Assembly (NCBI GenBank): GCA_014871385.1
Contig: CM026426.1
Span: forward strand, 86,928,526 to 86,992,525
DNA from: Ceratodon purpureus
Lineage: Eukaryota > Streptophyta > Bryopsida > Pseudoditrichales > Ditrichaceae
DNA length: 64,000 bases
Direction of reading: 5' to 3'
Shown: one piece after another, positions 1 through 11,662 of the stretch
How positions within the stretch are numbered: position 1 is the first letter of the stretch
Layout: each line of letters starts with the position of its first letter
Position numbers and translations under genes: made by a program
Notes under the pieces: generated by a model
Told to the model about the DNA's origin: nothing
Database searches by the model: none
The model's input: the letters and a program-made list of their open reading frames with translations, nothing else

Positions 1-1002
1 GCCTCCCTGTTCCTGGATCAACCGGGTAAATGTTGCCATCGATCCACAAATCAATGTTTGTATTCCCGGCTGCCCTCCGTCCTGGAAATGTTGATGGGCA
101 GAGTTGCTTGGATCTCAATGAACCTCTCATAACAAGTGGTGCATAGCCTACATGAAGGAAAATTCCAACACGGTAGCTTAAAGGCTCCACCCCTCGTACT
201 GCCATCGAGAGTCCAGAATTCCGAAGTAGTGATTCAAGCTCTCAAGGCCCCGAATCGACCTAGAGTATGCAGAAAATCATTTTTAAGATTGCCATATACC
301 CAAAACTGTAGAGTTCACAACAACCAAACCCTATACCATAGCCACTCAAGGAAATTGCTGGATCAAATGAATAGCATGCAATGTACAAATGCACGACCCA
401 AACTTGTCATAGAGAAATCAACACTTACACAACATCTTCAGTCCACGGCAGTAGGTGTTGCAAGAACACCCTTCGAATGCTTGCTGCTCGAATTTGTAAC
501 TGCTGCCAACGCGTATCTGCACAATCATGCTCACTGGTTTAGTTCTCACAATTTCCCTTGACTCTCTCGAATTCCACCTGCGAATTGGGTCGTTGGTCCT
601 GCAACACCCAAATTCTACGCACCCAACTTCGAATCATTCCATTCCCAGGTGGGGAGACCAACCTAGTGTCAACCGAGCTCCATGGCTTCTTCCCGTTGTG
701 GCAGCAAACTTCGAATCTTGAAACGGTTGACACCAATCTCTTGTCATCTCTCCTTCGAATCGGGCTTTAACTTCAATAAATGGGAGAAGGCGTGGTTCAC
801 CAAACAAGGCAGCCACCTCGGCGCCACTAGGCACACCAACCCGCCCCGCAACCCCTTCCCGAGACCATTAAGTCGCCCTATTAACTCTGGAGGCAGCGAT
901 CCTGGCACCCGCTGTTAGCGACAGTGCCGCATTTGGGCAGGGAGTTCACCTAGAAAGGGCAGGCTTACACGGCCTTATTTTGAGCTCATTTTTCTCCTAA
1001 TG
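1..1002 (-). mobile_element. 5' end of CATTAGG-family DNA transposon, copy A (runs out of window)
   Basis: Inverted copy of positions 31,755-32,758. Bases 1-30 are the reverse complement of bases ending near 32,758, and a 141-codon antisense frame (136-561) is identical in translation to the one at 32,197-32,622. The outer end is CCTAATG at 996-1,002, the complement of the CATTAGG terminus of copy B. The block covers the element terminus, leader and first coding codons of the candidate transposase; the rest lies left of the window. The inner 950 bp match copy B closely, but about 20 bp inside the terminus differ completely. No target duplication can be tested because only one end is visible. 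Confidence 0.8.
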
Positions 1003-1949
1003 CATATATCCTGGAGTGGAACTTACTTGGGATTATGGCACTGATTTCTGTAAAGACAATCCGGATCTGCCTATTTTACTTGTAAATGCAAGAGTACTAA
1101 GTGTAGAGACGGTACAGTAGCACTGGCAGTCCGAAGGCCACGTCGTACACCGCGTAGGAGTAGATGGCTTCGGCATTTTGTCATATGTTTACTTTGTTAA
1201 GCATGGACACATTTACACTTTCTTCTGTATTTTTTCATGCAGCTGTCCTAAGTGCATGTATAACCGGAATTATTTTCAGGTCACTGTTATCCTATGTACT
1301 ATTTGTAGGGCTGTATCATAAACTTCACTGAATCTTCAAACATTTTTTTGATATATCATACTTCCAAGTCGGCTTAGTGCAAAATCTTTCAGCACTTAAG
1401 GAACTAGCATTCATCTACAACAAACATGACACACTCGAGTTAAATAAGGAAGAATTTAAGTTGAGTTGATAAACTCAGGCAATAATTTTAGGTAGAGAAT
1501 CAATATTCTAAGTCCTATAAGTACTTTTGATGGTATTGTTTGAGTAGTTTTAGTACTTGTCTAAACACCAACCATATCACAGCTGTCCTCAGATGTGTGC
1601 TCTTGAAGTACCGCTGTCCAGTGCTTCCTGTAAAGGGCCTAAAACAAAAAGAAAAAAAACTACACTACCTAATACCCAGCAAAATGTAGAACTATGATCG
1701 TCCAGCTTGACTCGAAATGAAAAAAGAAATATGGAATGGGTGATACTACATAAATTATAAGAAGAAGATTATAAAGAATAAAAAAAAGAAAGGGATTGCA
1801 GGTTCTCATAATCACAGACTACTATGCCAGATAGTAGATGACTGAAGCAAAAAAAAAGGGGGAGCACTTGGATAGCGAGACATCTCTAGAGCTCACTTTC
1901 AGTAAGACAAATACCCAAGCATTTGTTTGACTTGTATCATCACGGGACC
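1003..1949. other. AT-rich spacer, no gene seen
   Basis: Only short open frames, A-runs and scattered stops on both strands. No domain, RNA gene or repeat end was recognised. Confidence 0.6.
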
Positions 1950-2029
1950 ACTACTTCTAAAACCACCGTCAAATGTTAAACAATCCTGAACCAACTTGTA
2001 CAAAGTGTACACAGTGTACCAACTTGTAC

Positions 2030-3226
2030 TTAATCTGCATTGAACGCCCACCACTCTCGCAAGGCATCTTCACATATCATTTGCGTTTCACTGGAGATCT
2101 TGTATACAGGAGTACTCTTTACCCTGTGTGTAGCAAGAACCATCGGAAATTTGCAAGCTCTAACTAGATGGGCATCGATATGTGCATCAACTGCTTTGTC
2201 ACACAATACATATGTCTTCTCTCCACGACCATACTTCTTGTAGTATTTTGCCCTGATCACAAAGTCTCCAGCCCTGAATACGCCCCCCCATGGGCAAGTC
2301 ATGGGTTCTGTTAAGACGAACTTCTAGGCTTGACACTGGAGAATGTAGAACTCCACCCCGTCTTCGTTCTCTTCCTCCGCTGGAATCATGAAGTTGTCAC
2401 CAATGTCCACCAAGTCTCCCACCTCCTCTGAAACGCAGTCATACACCCAGTTTGCTTCCTCGTCAATTTCTTCAATTTGTTGAGCTACGGCACTTGCACT
2501 CAATGGAGAGAGCCTCTGGACCTTCCACTCCTGCACATGTGACAAGTTCTCACACTCAGTCCAATCACCATCTATGCAGGGATTACAGAAGCATGACAAC
2601 TCTCGAGTTCTAAGCATAGTAGGATCAGTCATAGAAAATCCCATGATTGAGTAGAGACTCTTCGAGCCTGGCAAAGTGTTACACTTCACACTCTTGTCAG
2701 CATGATCACAATCTGTATCTCCAATCAACCAGAATACTCGGGATAGAGGAGCAATTCTGATTTGTGCATATGAGCTTGGAACACGCTCTGTATATTTCTC
2801 CTCCAAAAACTCCACAACTTGAGCTGCATTTTGTAAGGGCCTCAAGGGATTATGAATTTGTTCAGCAGCAAGCGCCCTCTTCACCACAGCCCCTGCCCCA
2901 TCCCATTCTCCCTTCCCATGAGCCGATTCAAAGTAATTCCAACGCATCTTGCAACCACCGGTGAGCGCAGGGTACCGAGCAACGAAATACATAGCTGTTG
3001 CACACTTAAATTGGGCACTGCATCCGTCACTGTACACCCAGTGCTCCTCTGGAGTCAACCCCAAATCTCTTAGCCACTCCCAATGCAACAGCAAATAGTG
3101 TTGCACAAACGCTGAATCGTACACCTTGTCGTCGGATATGTAGAAATGAGTCTGTTTCATGGTCTACTCGCCTTCCTTCCACATCGTGATGTGCACCAAG
3201 ATGGTCACACTCGTACTGAATGTGGT
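2030..3226 (-). pseudogene. HGKG-motif protein, C-terminal exon (broken)
   Basis: Minus-strand exon after a plausible acceptor (TTATGCAG) at 3,227. The protein reads 'KQTHFYISDDKVYDSAF', then 'VYSDGCSAQFKCATAMYF', then 'NYFESAHGKGEWDGAGAVVK', and ends in a 'CPWGGVFRAGDFVIRAKYYK' module. I recall this order of motifs in large uncharacterised families of plants and animals. The paired acidic residues (SDG, FESAHGKG) would suit an RNase-H-fold transposase, but that is inference. One in-frame TAG (2,324-2,326) separates '...ILQCQA' from 'KFVLTEPMTCPWGG', which continue in the same frame. The exon start appears to need a one-base shift near 3,165. Probably not functional. Confidence 0.6.
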
Positions 3227-4070
3227 CTGCATAACACATACGTGAATACATCAGGTACAAAAGGTCTCCTAGGCTTAAGTCCATAAAGACAAATGATACA
3301 TTATTGTACTGAATGTAAAAAACCACTACAGCAAAGTACAAAAATGCATCGACACATACATTCAGAAGCATTGTGTACAATTCAAGCTGTTATAAGTACT
3401 TCGTGGAGAACCAACTTGTACAATATGGCAGGGTTTTAAGAGTACCGTTGGTCTCTAAAATACTCAAAGTACTGAACGTGGTTAAAACTGTACATGGAAA
3501 CTGATTAGTCCCAATTGTGAATGCTAAATTAAGGTAACAACGTACATGCTCTAGTATATTATTTATACAATAAGTATATTGAAGGAACTTCTAATGTACA
3601 TCTATAACTTTAAATCCCTACTGATACAACACTAAGTAGTTTTATGTACAAAGAGACAATCGATTTGATATCACACAGTACTAGGAATACGTTTAGATCC
3701 ACTTCTGTACTCCTCATTCATAGTGGTTAGTATTACAAACCGTTTAGAAGAATCAATGGATACGATAAGTACAACTGTACAAGTGATATTTCGCTCTAGA
3801 GAGACCACATAACAAGCTTAACTTACAAAGAGTATACCTCCCAGCTGCTCTATGGACAGGAGTAATCTAAGGACTTTTTTTTCCAACATTATATATCTAA
3901 GACTACAGACTAGATAGAACACGCAGTACACCACTTAGAGGGCAACTCATGTCGAGTACTCTCTAATTTTTTACTACCTTCTTCGCACTATGATATATCA
4001 AAAGTACAAGGACTAAGCATTCAGTTCTGCCAAAAAAAACATGAAATCTTTGTAGGATCTGACAACTTAC

Positions 4071-4868
4071 CTGAGTCTCACAGAGATAATGTGTTGGATG
4101 CGGCTCGGCCCACTCTCTTTGGCCTACTCTGTGTTGCACAATGTCCTTCTTGTTGGGCAATACCTTGGTCTGACCATTCTTCCAGGCCTCTATATACTGC
4201 TTCACATAGTCAGATAGACCCCCTCTCTTCTTCCGATGGAGACGAAGACTACACACCGTGTCTGCTTGGTTGGGGGCATAAACCCTTCTACTCAAGGCGA
4301 TACTGATGCTTGCTTCTGTTGTATCCAGAACACGTGACAAAGGCCTCACCCCGTCAATACCTAAACTAACAGCGGCATCCAACAAGGCACTCTTCCTTGC
4401 TAAGCGCTCGCTTGAGTTTGCGACCTTCACCAACTGCAACTCGTTCTTCAAGTTTTCAATAAAAGAATGAATGACCTTTGCTTCCTGTGGCCGAGCATAG
4501 TAAACAGGAAGCAAAGGCGAAATAGTGTTATGACGCATGACCCTCTCCATAACATCTCTCCTATCTGATGGACCGGGACAACTTCTCAACTCCTCAACTA
4601 CATACTATGCTATGCAAAGGGACATCCGATTTAACTCCCGCACTGACATACTATCTTCAACATCTTCATCCGGCAACACCGAAGCTAAAACCAGGGTCTC
4701 CTCGTGTCTTTGTCTATCTCTAGCTCTTTGACGAGCCTTCTTTTCCCTAGCTGCATCTGTAACCGCTACTTGCTGCTCTTCCCGCAAGCGAGCCTCAGTC
4801 TGCCTAGCTGCAGGACCCGGTCGACTAATACCATGTCGTAACCGCTGTCTCTTAGCAGTGTTACCCAT
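4071..4868 (-). pseudogene. HGKG-motif protein, N-terminal exon with HTH-like segment (broken)
   Basis: Begins at ATG 4,868 (MGNTAKRQRLRHG), has an Arg/Glu-rich stretch, then a helix-turn-helix-like segment 'LLDAAVSLGIDGVRPLSRVL' and the sequence 'LPNKKDIVQHRVGQREWAEP', ending 'HYLCETQ' at a strong donor (GTAAGT, complement at 4,065-4,070). I recall the last two motifs together at the N-terminus of proteins with the HGKG C-terminus, so this and 2,030-3,226 are read as one gene. One in-frame TAG at 4,605-4,607 lies between 'MSLCIA' and 'YVVEELRSCP', which share a frame. About 850 bp of GTAC-rich, non-coding-looking DNA separates the two exons, so the middle of the protein is missing or unrecognised. 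Confidence 0.55.
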
Positions 4869-5054
4869 TGTTCTTATTCTAGTAGAAAACCACACGTCAA
4901 AAACCAAGCCACGCATGAGATATGAACACTGAAGCAGAGTACATAGTTGAGGAGTTGAGAAGCTAGCACGATTCAATAGTATTGCATGAGAAACAAAGAA
5001 GAATCATAGTGTCATGAGTCTAAGACGTAAACTCACCCTTGAGCCTTTTCCTCT

Positions 5055-5396
5055 CTACTTCCTAATTGCAACTGATTCGCAAGAAGAAGATCCAACTGAA
5101 ACCCTTCCGACCAAAACAGATGGTGATCGCTCAAAGCTGCCGCTAGAATACGAATACGAAACTGGACTCGTGAATAGAGAACGCTTGGGGGACTCATCTA
5201 CATTGTTGCACTTGCCAAGGTAGAAATCCCGATTCCCTTGTTTAGACACTGGGGTTTCTTCAACATATCCAGACTCAGATATCTCACTAAGTGAATGGTA
5301 ACAACAAGATTCGAACTCACTAATCACCTCCTTTGTAAAGTAAGAAGTAATCAGTCTCTGCACTAGAAGAGTTTGGTGTGCCGTGGACCTTGACAT
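5055..5396 (-). CDS. Possible 5' exon of the HGKG-motif gene
   Basis: A 113-codon Ser-rich open frame from ATG 5,396, upstream of 4,868. Just past its stop (TAG) lies a donor-like GTGAGT near 5,030, and an acceptor-like CTACTAG precedes ATG 4,868. No domain is recognised. It may be chance. Confidence 0.25.
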   Translation of the reverse strand: MSRSTAHQTLLVQRLITSYFTKEVISEFESCCYHSLSEISESGYVEETPVSKQGNRDFYLGKCNNVDESPKRSLFTSPVSYSYSSGSFERSPSVLVGRVSVGSSSCESVAIRK

Positions 5397-7366
5397 TATT
5401 CAAAAGCAAAGAGGAAGCAGCCTAAAAACTCATGAACTCAATTTGTCTCGCAACACACAGTGTAAACTACAGCATTCAACCGAAACCCTTGCACGCAGCA
5501 TACACAAGGAACAGCAAAGTGAATCAAACAAGCAACAGTGTACTGCAGGCGAGATGAGGGGACATGAACGAGAGAGACGATGACGTGGACAAAATCACAA
5601 GGTGGCGGCGTCTTCATGACACGGCAACCGACGTCAGAATAGGATTTGGCATCAAAAACAAGGCAGTAGTTATTACACATTACGAGTACAATATATACTT
5701 CTAAGTACATCATGTACAATTAGCACACAGGAAGGCGTCGAGGGCCAAGTGACGGAAAAATGATTTGAGAGAAGGCCATTTTAAAAATATGCCTAGCCGT
5801 CAAGAATCACAGACCCCATGACAAAAAATTAACATCTTCTACTTTGTAAGCCGTTGCAACTGAAACCAGCATTTACTTCAAAGATTTGTGCAAATAAAGT
5901 AACGTACTTGTAAAATTGACGACGAATCCGAGAAGACTGGTTCTTCTTATCTCCACTACAAAGAAAGAAAACAAAATTTGAACCTTTAATGTTTACAAAA
6001 TTTATACTTTTCTTAAATCTGAATGCAGTGTGACTTTTCTACAGTACCCTACAATAGTACTTTTTTTTGGAGGTTAACTTTGTTTTTTAAGTGACTCGAT
6101 AACACACAAGAGACTTCACATATGTAGAACTAAGAAAAGCAAACCAAAAACCAGAAAAGAAACTTCTACGCTGAGGTAATACCAAGTACAAAGTAATGTA
6201 CTCTTGACTATTGTACTGTGACTCAAAAAGTACATTGGTCTAGCGTACTTGAACCCACATTGCAAGTCTCGCGGAGTCGGGTGCGGACTGGCAGTGGACA
6301 GTGATCTATACCATTGAGCTCATCAACATCATGGCGGAGTCCCTCATCGCGTATCCCGTGGCCTCCACCGCTGTCGTGAATTCAGTTCTTCAGTCAAGCT
6401 CTATAGCCGGTTCGAATGTAGAGAGCCAAGGTACTGTAAACAAGATTTGGCTAGGGGGGTTGTAGAGCTTAAATAGGAAACTCATGGGGTGTTTGCGCGC
6501 ATCAGAGGACTTTATCTCTGTGTCCGAAGTTAGCTTCCTTTACCAATATGATATTTAGGGCCCGTCTGTGGACATGTGTAATAGTTAGATGTTTATCCAT
6601 GTGTTGTCTATAAGTGTACGCCTCGGTATGACATGCGGGAAGCGGAGTACCTCCACTTATATGGAATTATGTCATGTTTTTTCATCTGCCTAATAATCAT
6701 TGACATTATGGGCGTCAAGTGAGACTCGCCTGGATGAGTCTGGCCTCAGTAGATGGGTGGCGGACATGAAAACAACGTTAGTAAGACCTCATTTGCGTCC
6801 TCTTGAAGTATAAATGTCACTGCCAAAAATTCATCACAGTGTCGGTAATTTTCAACTAATATTTCCACATTAAAGAAAGTGATTATAGTTTTGTATTTTT
6901 TTTAAACATTTCATTGTTATAAATTGTAAATATATGTTCACGTTATTTTTTTTGGTTTCATGGCTATTATTATCTGAAAGAAACAACTTCTTGACTAATC
7001 TGCTTTTACCTTATATAGGGTCCAGAACTCTGTATGTTTTTTATCAAGAATTTCATAATCACGTTGGCACATGTTATGTATTTCTTACATGATGCCACGA
7101 ACATCAAATAAGGTAATTAAAAAAATATATCAAAAACATGTCCCATGTTTATGATCTTGTATAAAAATCACATGAGAATTGACAGCCAAGAAGTCGCGCA
7201 GCTGGAGTCTTGAACATACACAAACATAAAATGGATTTTTTTTGAAAAAAACCCAATGGTCGTGAGCAAGACTGCAAGATATGTGCGAAAGAAAAGTTTA
7301 AGGAATATTTGATCAAATCAAATCAAATCAGATGAAAACAACAAAAGATCAAAGCGTCCTTCAAAC
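5397..7366. other. AT-rich spacer with GTAC clusters
   Basis: Mostly non-coding. GTAC clusters continue to about 6,250. A short GC-richer stretch at 6,290-6,432 reads open on the plus strand (MAESLIAYPVASTAVVNSVL from 6,332) and is followed by a GT donor-like site. It could be a first exon but is too short to call. After 6,500 the DNA is AT-rich with no signal seen. Confidence 0.5.
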
Positions 7367-9666
7367 TCATGTTATACTATAATCGCTACTACCACTATCA
7401 GAACTCATGGACTCCGAATCTCCTTCCATGGCCTCTGTATCCATAAATACAAAGGCACTAGGGTCACAAGTAGTAGCTCGACTAAGAACATATCTAACGG
7501 CACCAGATTGAAGCACTTGTGCAAAGTCCTCAGCATACTCCGGACGAATATAAGGCTGAATCGGACTAGAGTTCACACGCCACGATGGAAAGGGCACGGG
7601 TCTTCGCATAGGTCGCGGTGTTGCCGCTACTATACTGCAATATAAAATGGATAGTGGTTAGAATGAGTAGGTGGAGATGCAATTAGAAGAAAAGCTAAGA
7701 TAAATCGACTAGTAGTTAGAAAATGTAAAGTAAGACTTACACCACTTATTGCGTTTTGGTTTCTTGGGGCGTGCTCCATCAGCTGCTGCCGGTCTAGGTT
7801 GTTGAGGAGGGCCCATGGCAGGTCTTGTAGCCATAAATGGACAGAGAATGGCGACAAAAATGGATTCGTCATCCTCAAAAGCCAAAACATGACAACCAAT
7901 CTCCTGGCAAGCCTTAATGGAAGACCCTGAAATTCAAAGCATTGCAAAGAAGTGAGACTCTGTTGAGAATATGAGAGGAATGGAAATGCATAACTAATTA
8001 ATGAATGGTTACCTGTTCCTGCCTTCTAGTTGAGGACTATGTAGCCGGGCTTGGTCAGCTCCGCAATGAGGGCCTGCATGAACAAAGGGGCTTTCTCCCT
8101 TGGTCCTCTCTATGGAACCTCCCCATTCATGAGCTGCATCTCCGCAACGGTGAAGTTGAACAAGGCATCACTCTTGGTTATATTCACGTCGTCATGTATC
8201 TCCTTGGATTTCTTCGTCTAGAATGAGAAATTAGATGTCACTTTGCCACCACGAATGAAGACGTGAATCCAGAACCAAATAGACTGCAGCCAACCAAAAC
8301 ATCTGAGTGTAAATAAAAAAAAAAATTATCACTAAACAAAAACAAGGAATGGTTACGATGTAAATACCATGGAGTCGAGGTTTGTAGAAGAAGCCAAGCC
8401 GAGCTCATTGATGCCCCACCAGTCCTTGTGCATCACAAAGTGGTAAGTCTCAGCCTGCTCAAAAATGTCAGCAGCTAGCTTTCGATCATTGTTTTGGATG
8501 AGGTGGAGAGCACCATCATGTTGCAAGTAATGACTTGCAAATTCGAAGATGTTCACCACATACTCGGGATCCCAAGAGTCCCAAGGTGGAACGACGTTAG
8601 GAGGATTGAATGCCAAAGGCACAAATAGATTCTCAGGGATGCTGGCAATGATCAAGTCAATCAGGGATGGACATAAGGAAATTCCTTCCAATTGATAACG
8701 AGCTTCTCCGCCTTGCATATGTCCTCAAACTTGTAGATGACGGCTTCCTCCAACTAGATGGGACAATTCAATTCATTAGAGACAAGCAAGAATTCAGTGG
8801 AAAAAAGACTACATCAATTATTCACAAAGGATTTTTTTCGGTACTATACCCCTGCCCAGAATGAAGCCTTGTTCAAGCGGTAGAAATCTGCAAGAGAGCC
8901 TTGAACTTGAAGAAGAGTTCCACCACCTCAACCAACGAGCCTTGTATTTGGCATCAACAGCCGCTGGAACAATCTTCTGTAGCTTATCGAGGATCATCTG
9001 AGGTTTTGGGGATTCACTGAAATGCCGATTGATTTGCATGGAGTAGAATATAGTTAAACATTGAGAAATGGAAGGATGATGAAATGAAACAATGTATTAT
9101 AAATTGCGGTGGTGAGGGTCTCGCCTCTCCAAGGAAGTCGTCACCATTCTTTGAATTTGCAATAGCCAAGTACTTGGTAAAGTCCTTTTTCTTGATAGAG
9201 TCGACCATACTTTCTGATGCCTCAATCATGGCATCCCAAACTCCATTTGCAGTTTGTTCTTCCACTGGTGTCTTCTCAAGATAGGCCCTGGCGGCTTCAT
9301 GCGAGGCCACTGCAATTTCCCGCTATTGATAAACAAACATAATTTAGAGAATTTCTAAATACCTCAAATATGAATATTCAGAGCAAAAGAAACAAGTACA
9401 TAACACTTCCTCGATAAAAAAACGCAATGAAAACTTTTGTTTTCAAAGGAAACCATGACGGATTAGGTGGCTTGTTCTTCAAACAAGCCTCGAATTCTTC
9501 CGGACTAAGGAGGTCCTTGAACTCCTCCAATTTCATGACTCCAAAAGAGCGGATGCGGAACAGTTTTGCCGGAAGATTACTCTTGACGTGGTCATTTTCG
9601 GTCGACTTGAATATAGAATTCGATTATTAGAAACAATATAAGAAAAACAAGACTTCAAGAAGGATA

Positions 9667-9730
<64 letters not shown>

Positions 9731-11042
9731 TGTACGTACCAGTTGATGTCATGCATGGCATGAAGCAAATTTCCCACTTGACCGAGGGGGTCTAATACTA
9801 TGCAATGCACAGAGAGGTGCGAGGCGGGATCATCCGCATGGTGCTTGTTAATATGTCTTAGCCATGCGAGAGGCAATGGTTACCATCCCACACCAAAAGC
9901 ATCTTGTCCATGAATTGCTTCAGCTCCGAGTCTCCCTGGAGCTCTTCTTCAAAAGTCTGATTCGCTTCTTTCCATAATGGGCTCCAATCGGCCTTGACCT
10001 CCTCCATAACATCCGAAGTCAGCTCTTCATTGTTGTACATAGAGATGTACATGACGCGGTTACCATCTCTATAGCCCTTCATAGGCTCCCGCTCTAGATG
10101 TTGTACTCTCATTTCTCCAACTAGTCTCACCTTTGCCATTGAGATCATCCTGCACAAGGGTTACAGCAAACAAAACTTCTTCAAAGGTTTAGTTCTGAGG
10201 TTGTTGATAACGTTGATGGATTCCACCTTGTGCTAGGTTCGATGTCGCAATTCGCCTTCTACAGCACTCTTCAAGTCTATTGGACAGAACGATTTGGCCA
10301 ACACGTCTTGTGTTTGAGTTACCTACCAAAAGCCATACAATTTAATATTCCATTTCAATATAGTAGAAATTAAATACATGATCAATAAGTCACACAGAAA
10401 TCTTCTCATAAATAAAACTCCCGTGTCACAACTCCAATATCATATGTGGCCCTAAGAATCACTTCTGAGCCGATCGACGTGAAGCAAGTCTATAGTAATC
10501 ACGAGCCTCGCTACTCCTCCAATGAAGTCGCCTCCTCCTAATGCGCCTTGTGATTGGCGCAGTTCGATGTGGTATTGCCGGGAGGGCAAACACCAAAGGT
10601 GAAGAAGGAGGATCTGGAGAGGATTGTGGTGAGGTAGGCTGATACACTGGTGATGTGGGATGTAAACCGAGAAAGTGGGCTTCTACACCGGACATGTTGG
10701 CATGTAAACAGGCAAATGAAGCGCAACCAAATCTTGAACTACACCTAACAAAGAAGAGAAATCGCAAGTACAAAACAAAGCATGGTAGGGGTCCGACAGG
10801 TCTGTTAGGTTGATGACAAAGGGAGGAGAATTCACGGAAAACGCACGAGCGTCAAAGCATACCTAGGATTGGAGAGAAACATTTGGGTTTAAATCCGATG
10901 GAACTAGTGAAATTCAAGTAACAGATTAAAGGAACTTCATCATATAAGGATAGAAATAAAAGAGAGGGAAATGAATATGCATACCTCAATCTCCTCTAGA
11001 ATCTTGTCTTCTTCCTCATCCATATTATCCTCTAACGACTCC
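7367..11042 (-). pseudogene. WDGNH (ParB/Srx-like) plus amino DNA-methyltransferase fusion gene, multi-exon, broken
   Basis: Exons read right to left. 10,986-11,042 is acidic. About 10,450-10,865 carries 'PPFVINLTDLSDPYH'. About 9,858-10,330 ends in 'DKMLLVWDGNH', and 'AWLRHINKHHADDP' follows after a one-base shift near 9,870. 9,420-9,611 reads 'STENDHVKSNLPAKLF' and 'MKLEEFKDLLSPEEFEACLK'. Further exons lie at about 9,120-9,310 and 8,850-9,022. 8,368-8,718 has 'NPPNVVPPWDSW', 'NIFEFASHYLQHDGALHLI' and 'HKDWWGINEL'. About 8,013-8,306 has 'ALIAELTKPGYIVLN' and 'KAGTG'. Exon 7,741-7,927 joins in frame with 'SSIKACQEIGCHVLAFED', and 7,367-7,634 is a Ser-rich tail. WDGNH resembles the DGxHR motif of ParB/sulfiredoxin folds. 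The rest follows the motif IV (NPPW/DPPY-like) then motif I (AGTG) order of beta-class N4/N6 DNA methyltransferases. In-frame TAGs lie near 8,028 and 8,219, with small frame shifts near 8,090 and 9,870. Splice sites look intact, so decay may be recent. An (AT)n run occupies one intron. Confidence 0.6.
9672..9726. repeat. (AT)n microsatellite
   Basis: About 55 bp of uninterrupted alternating T and A, inside an intron of the methyltransferase-fusion gene. Confidence 0.95.
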
Positions 11043-11180
11043 TGATACAGAAAGCAATATAAAAATAATGAGAAACATGAAAATGCAACATCAAAAAGTA
11101 AGTTGCGGCCTCATCCGCATAGCTATGCTAGGCAATGCCTCCGCCGATGTGCATTCACATCGCTGCAAAAATTAAATTAA

Positions 11181-11377
11181 AAACCGCAACATACTCAACC
11201 GGGAGAGACCTCCTCGGCAAGGTGTTCCTCGGCTCTCTCCCTTACAAGGCCCACTTGGGGCACTGTCAGAGCAAACACAGCCCTTCGTAGGAGCAAATTT
11301 GAAAAGGAAAACCGCAACATACTCAGCCGGGAGAGGCCTCCTTGGCAAGGTGTGCCTCGGCTCTCTCCTTAACAAGG
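11181..11377. repeat. Direct duplication of a ~69-bp hairpin-prone unit
   Basis: Two similar units at 11,181-11,250 and 11,309-11,377, offset 128 bp, both starting AAACCGCAACATACTCA. Each has GGGAGAG near its start and CTCTCTCC near its end, which could pair as a stem, plus an internal CCTTGGCAAGG palindrome in the second. Function unknown. The GC-rich stretch that follows (to 11,660) has a weak open frame on the plus strand with no domain. Confidence 0.6.
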
Positions 11378-11662
11378 CAGCATTCGATCAGCATGCAGTA
11401 GCAGATGCGAGGCCGAGGGGGGAATACGCGCAAATTCCAACTCCTGAAAACCCCACAAACAACGTTCAGGGTTTTGTGAGGACTCACCTTGTTGTCGTTG
11501 TTCTTGGGGTCCTGCTCAATCTCCTCTTCCTTTTCGCACCTCCTCGCAGCGCACCTGCTTGGGCCGCCATGGCTCGAACGACCGCCTCCCCTTCCTCCAT
11601 AATCGCCGGCCTCGCCCTCGCACCTGCTCCTTGCAACTCCCCTATTGATCCTTCTCCCGCGG

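Larger units (their letters stand above)
1950..6260 (-). mobile_element. Candidate DNA transposon carrying the HGKG-motif gene, rich in GTAC motifs
   Basis: The interval holds the broken gene at 2,030-4,868 and has an unusual density of GTAC-centred words (TGTACA, AGTACT, CTTGTACAA). About 17 GTAC tetramers lie in the roughly 720 bp intron 3,240-3,960, where about 3 are expected by chance. More cluster at 1,995-2,030, 5,680-5,720 and 6,180-6,250. Short motifs repeated through a mobile element often bind its transposase. No terminal inverted repeat or target duplication was found, so the limits are set only by where the motif density falls. It could instead be a host gene with unusual introns. 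Confidence 0.4.
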
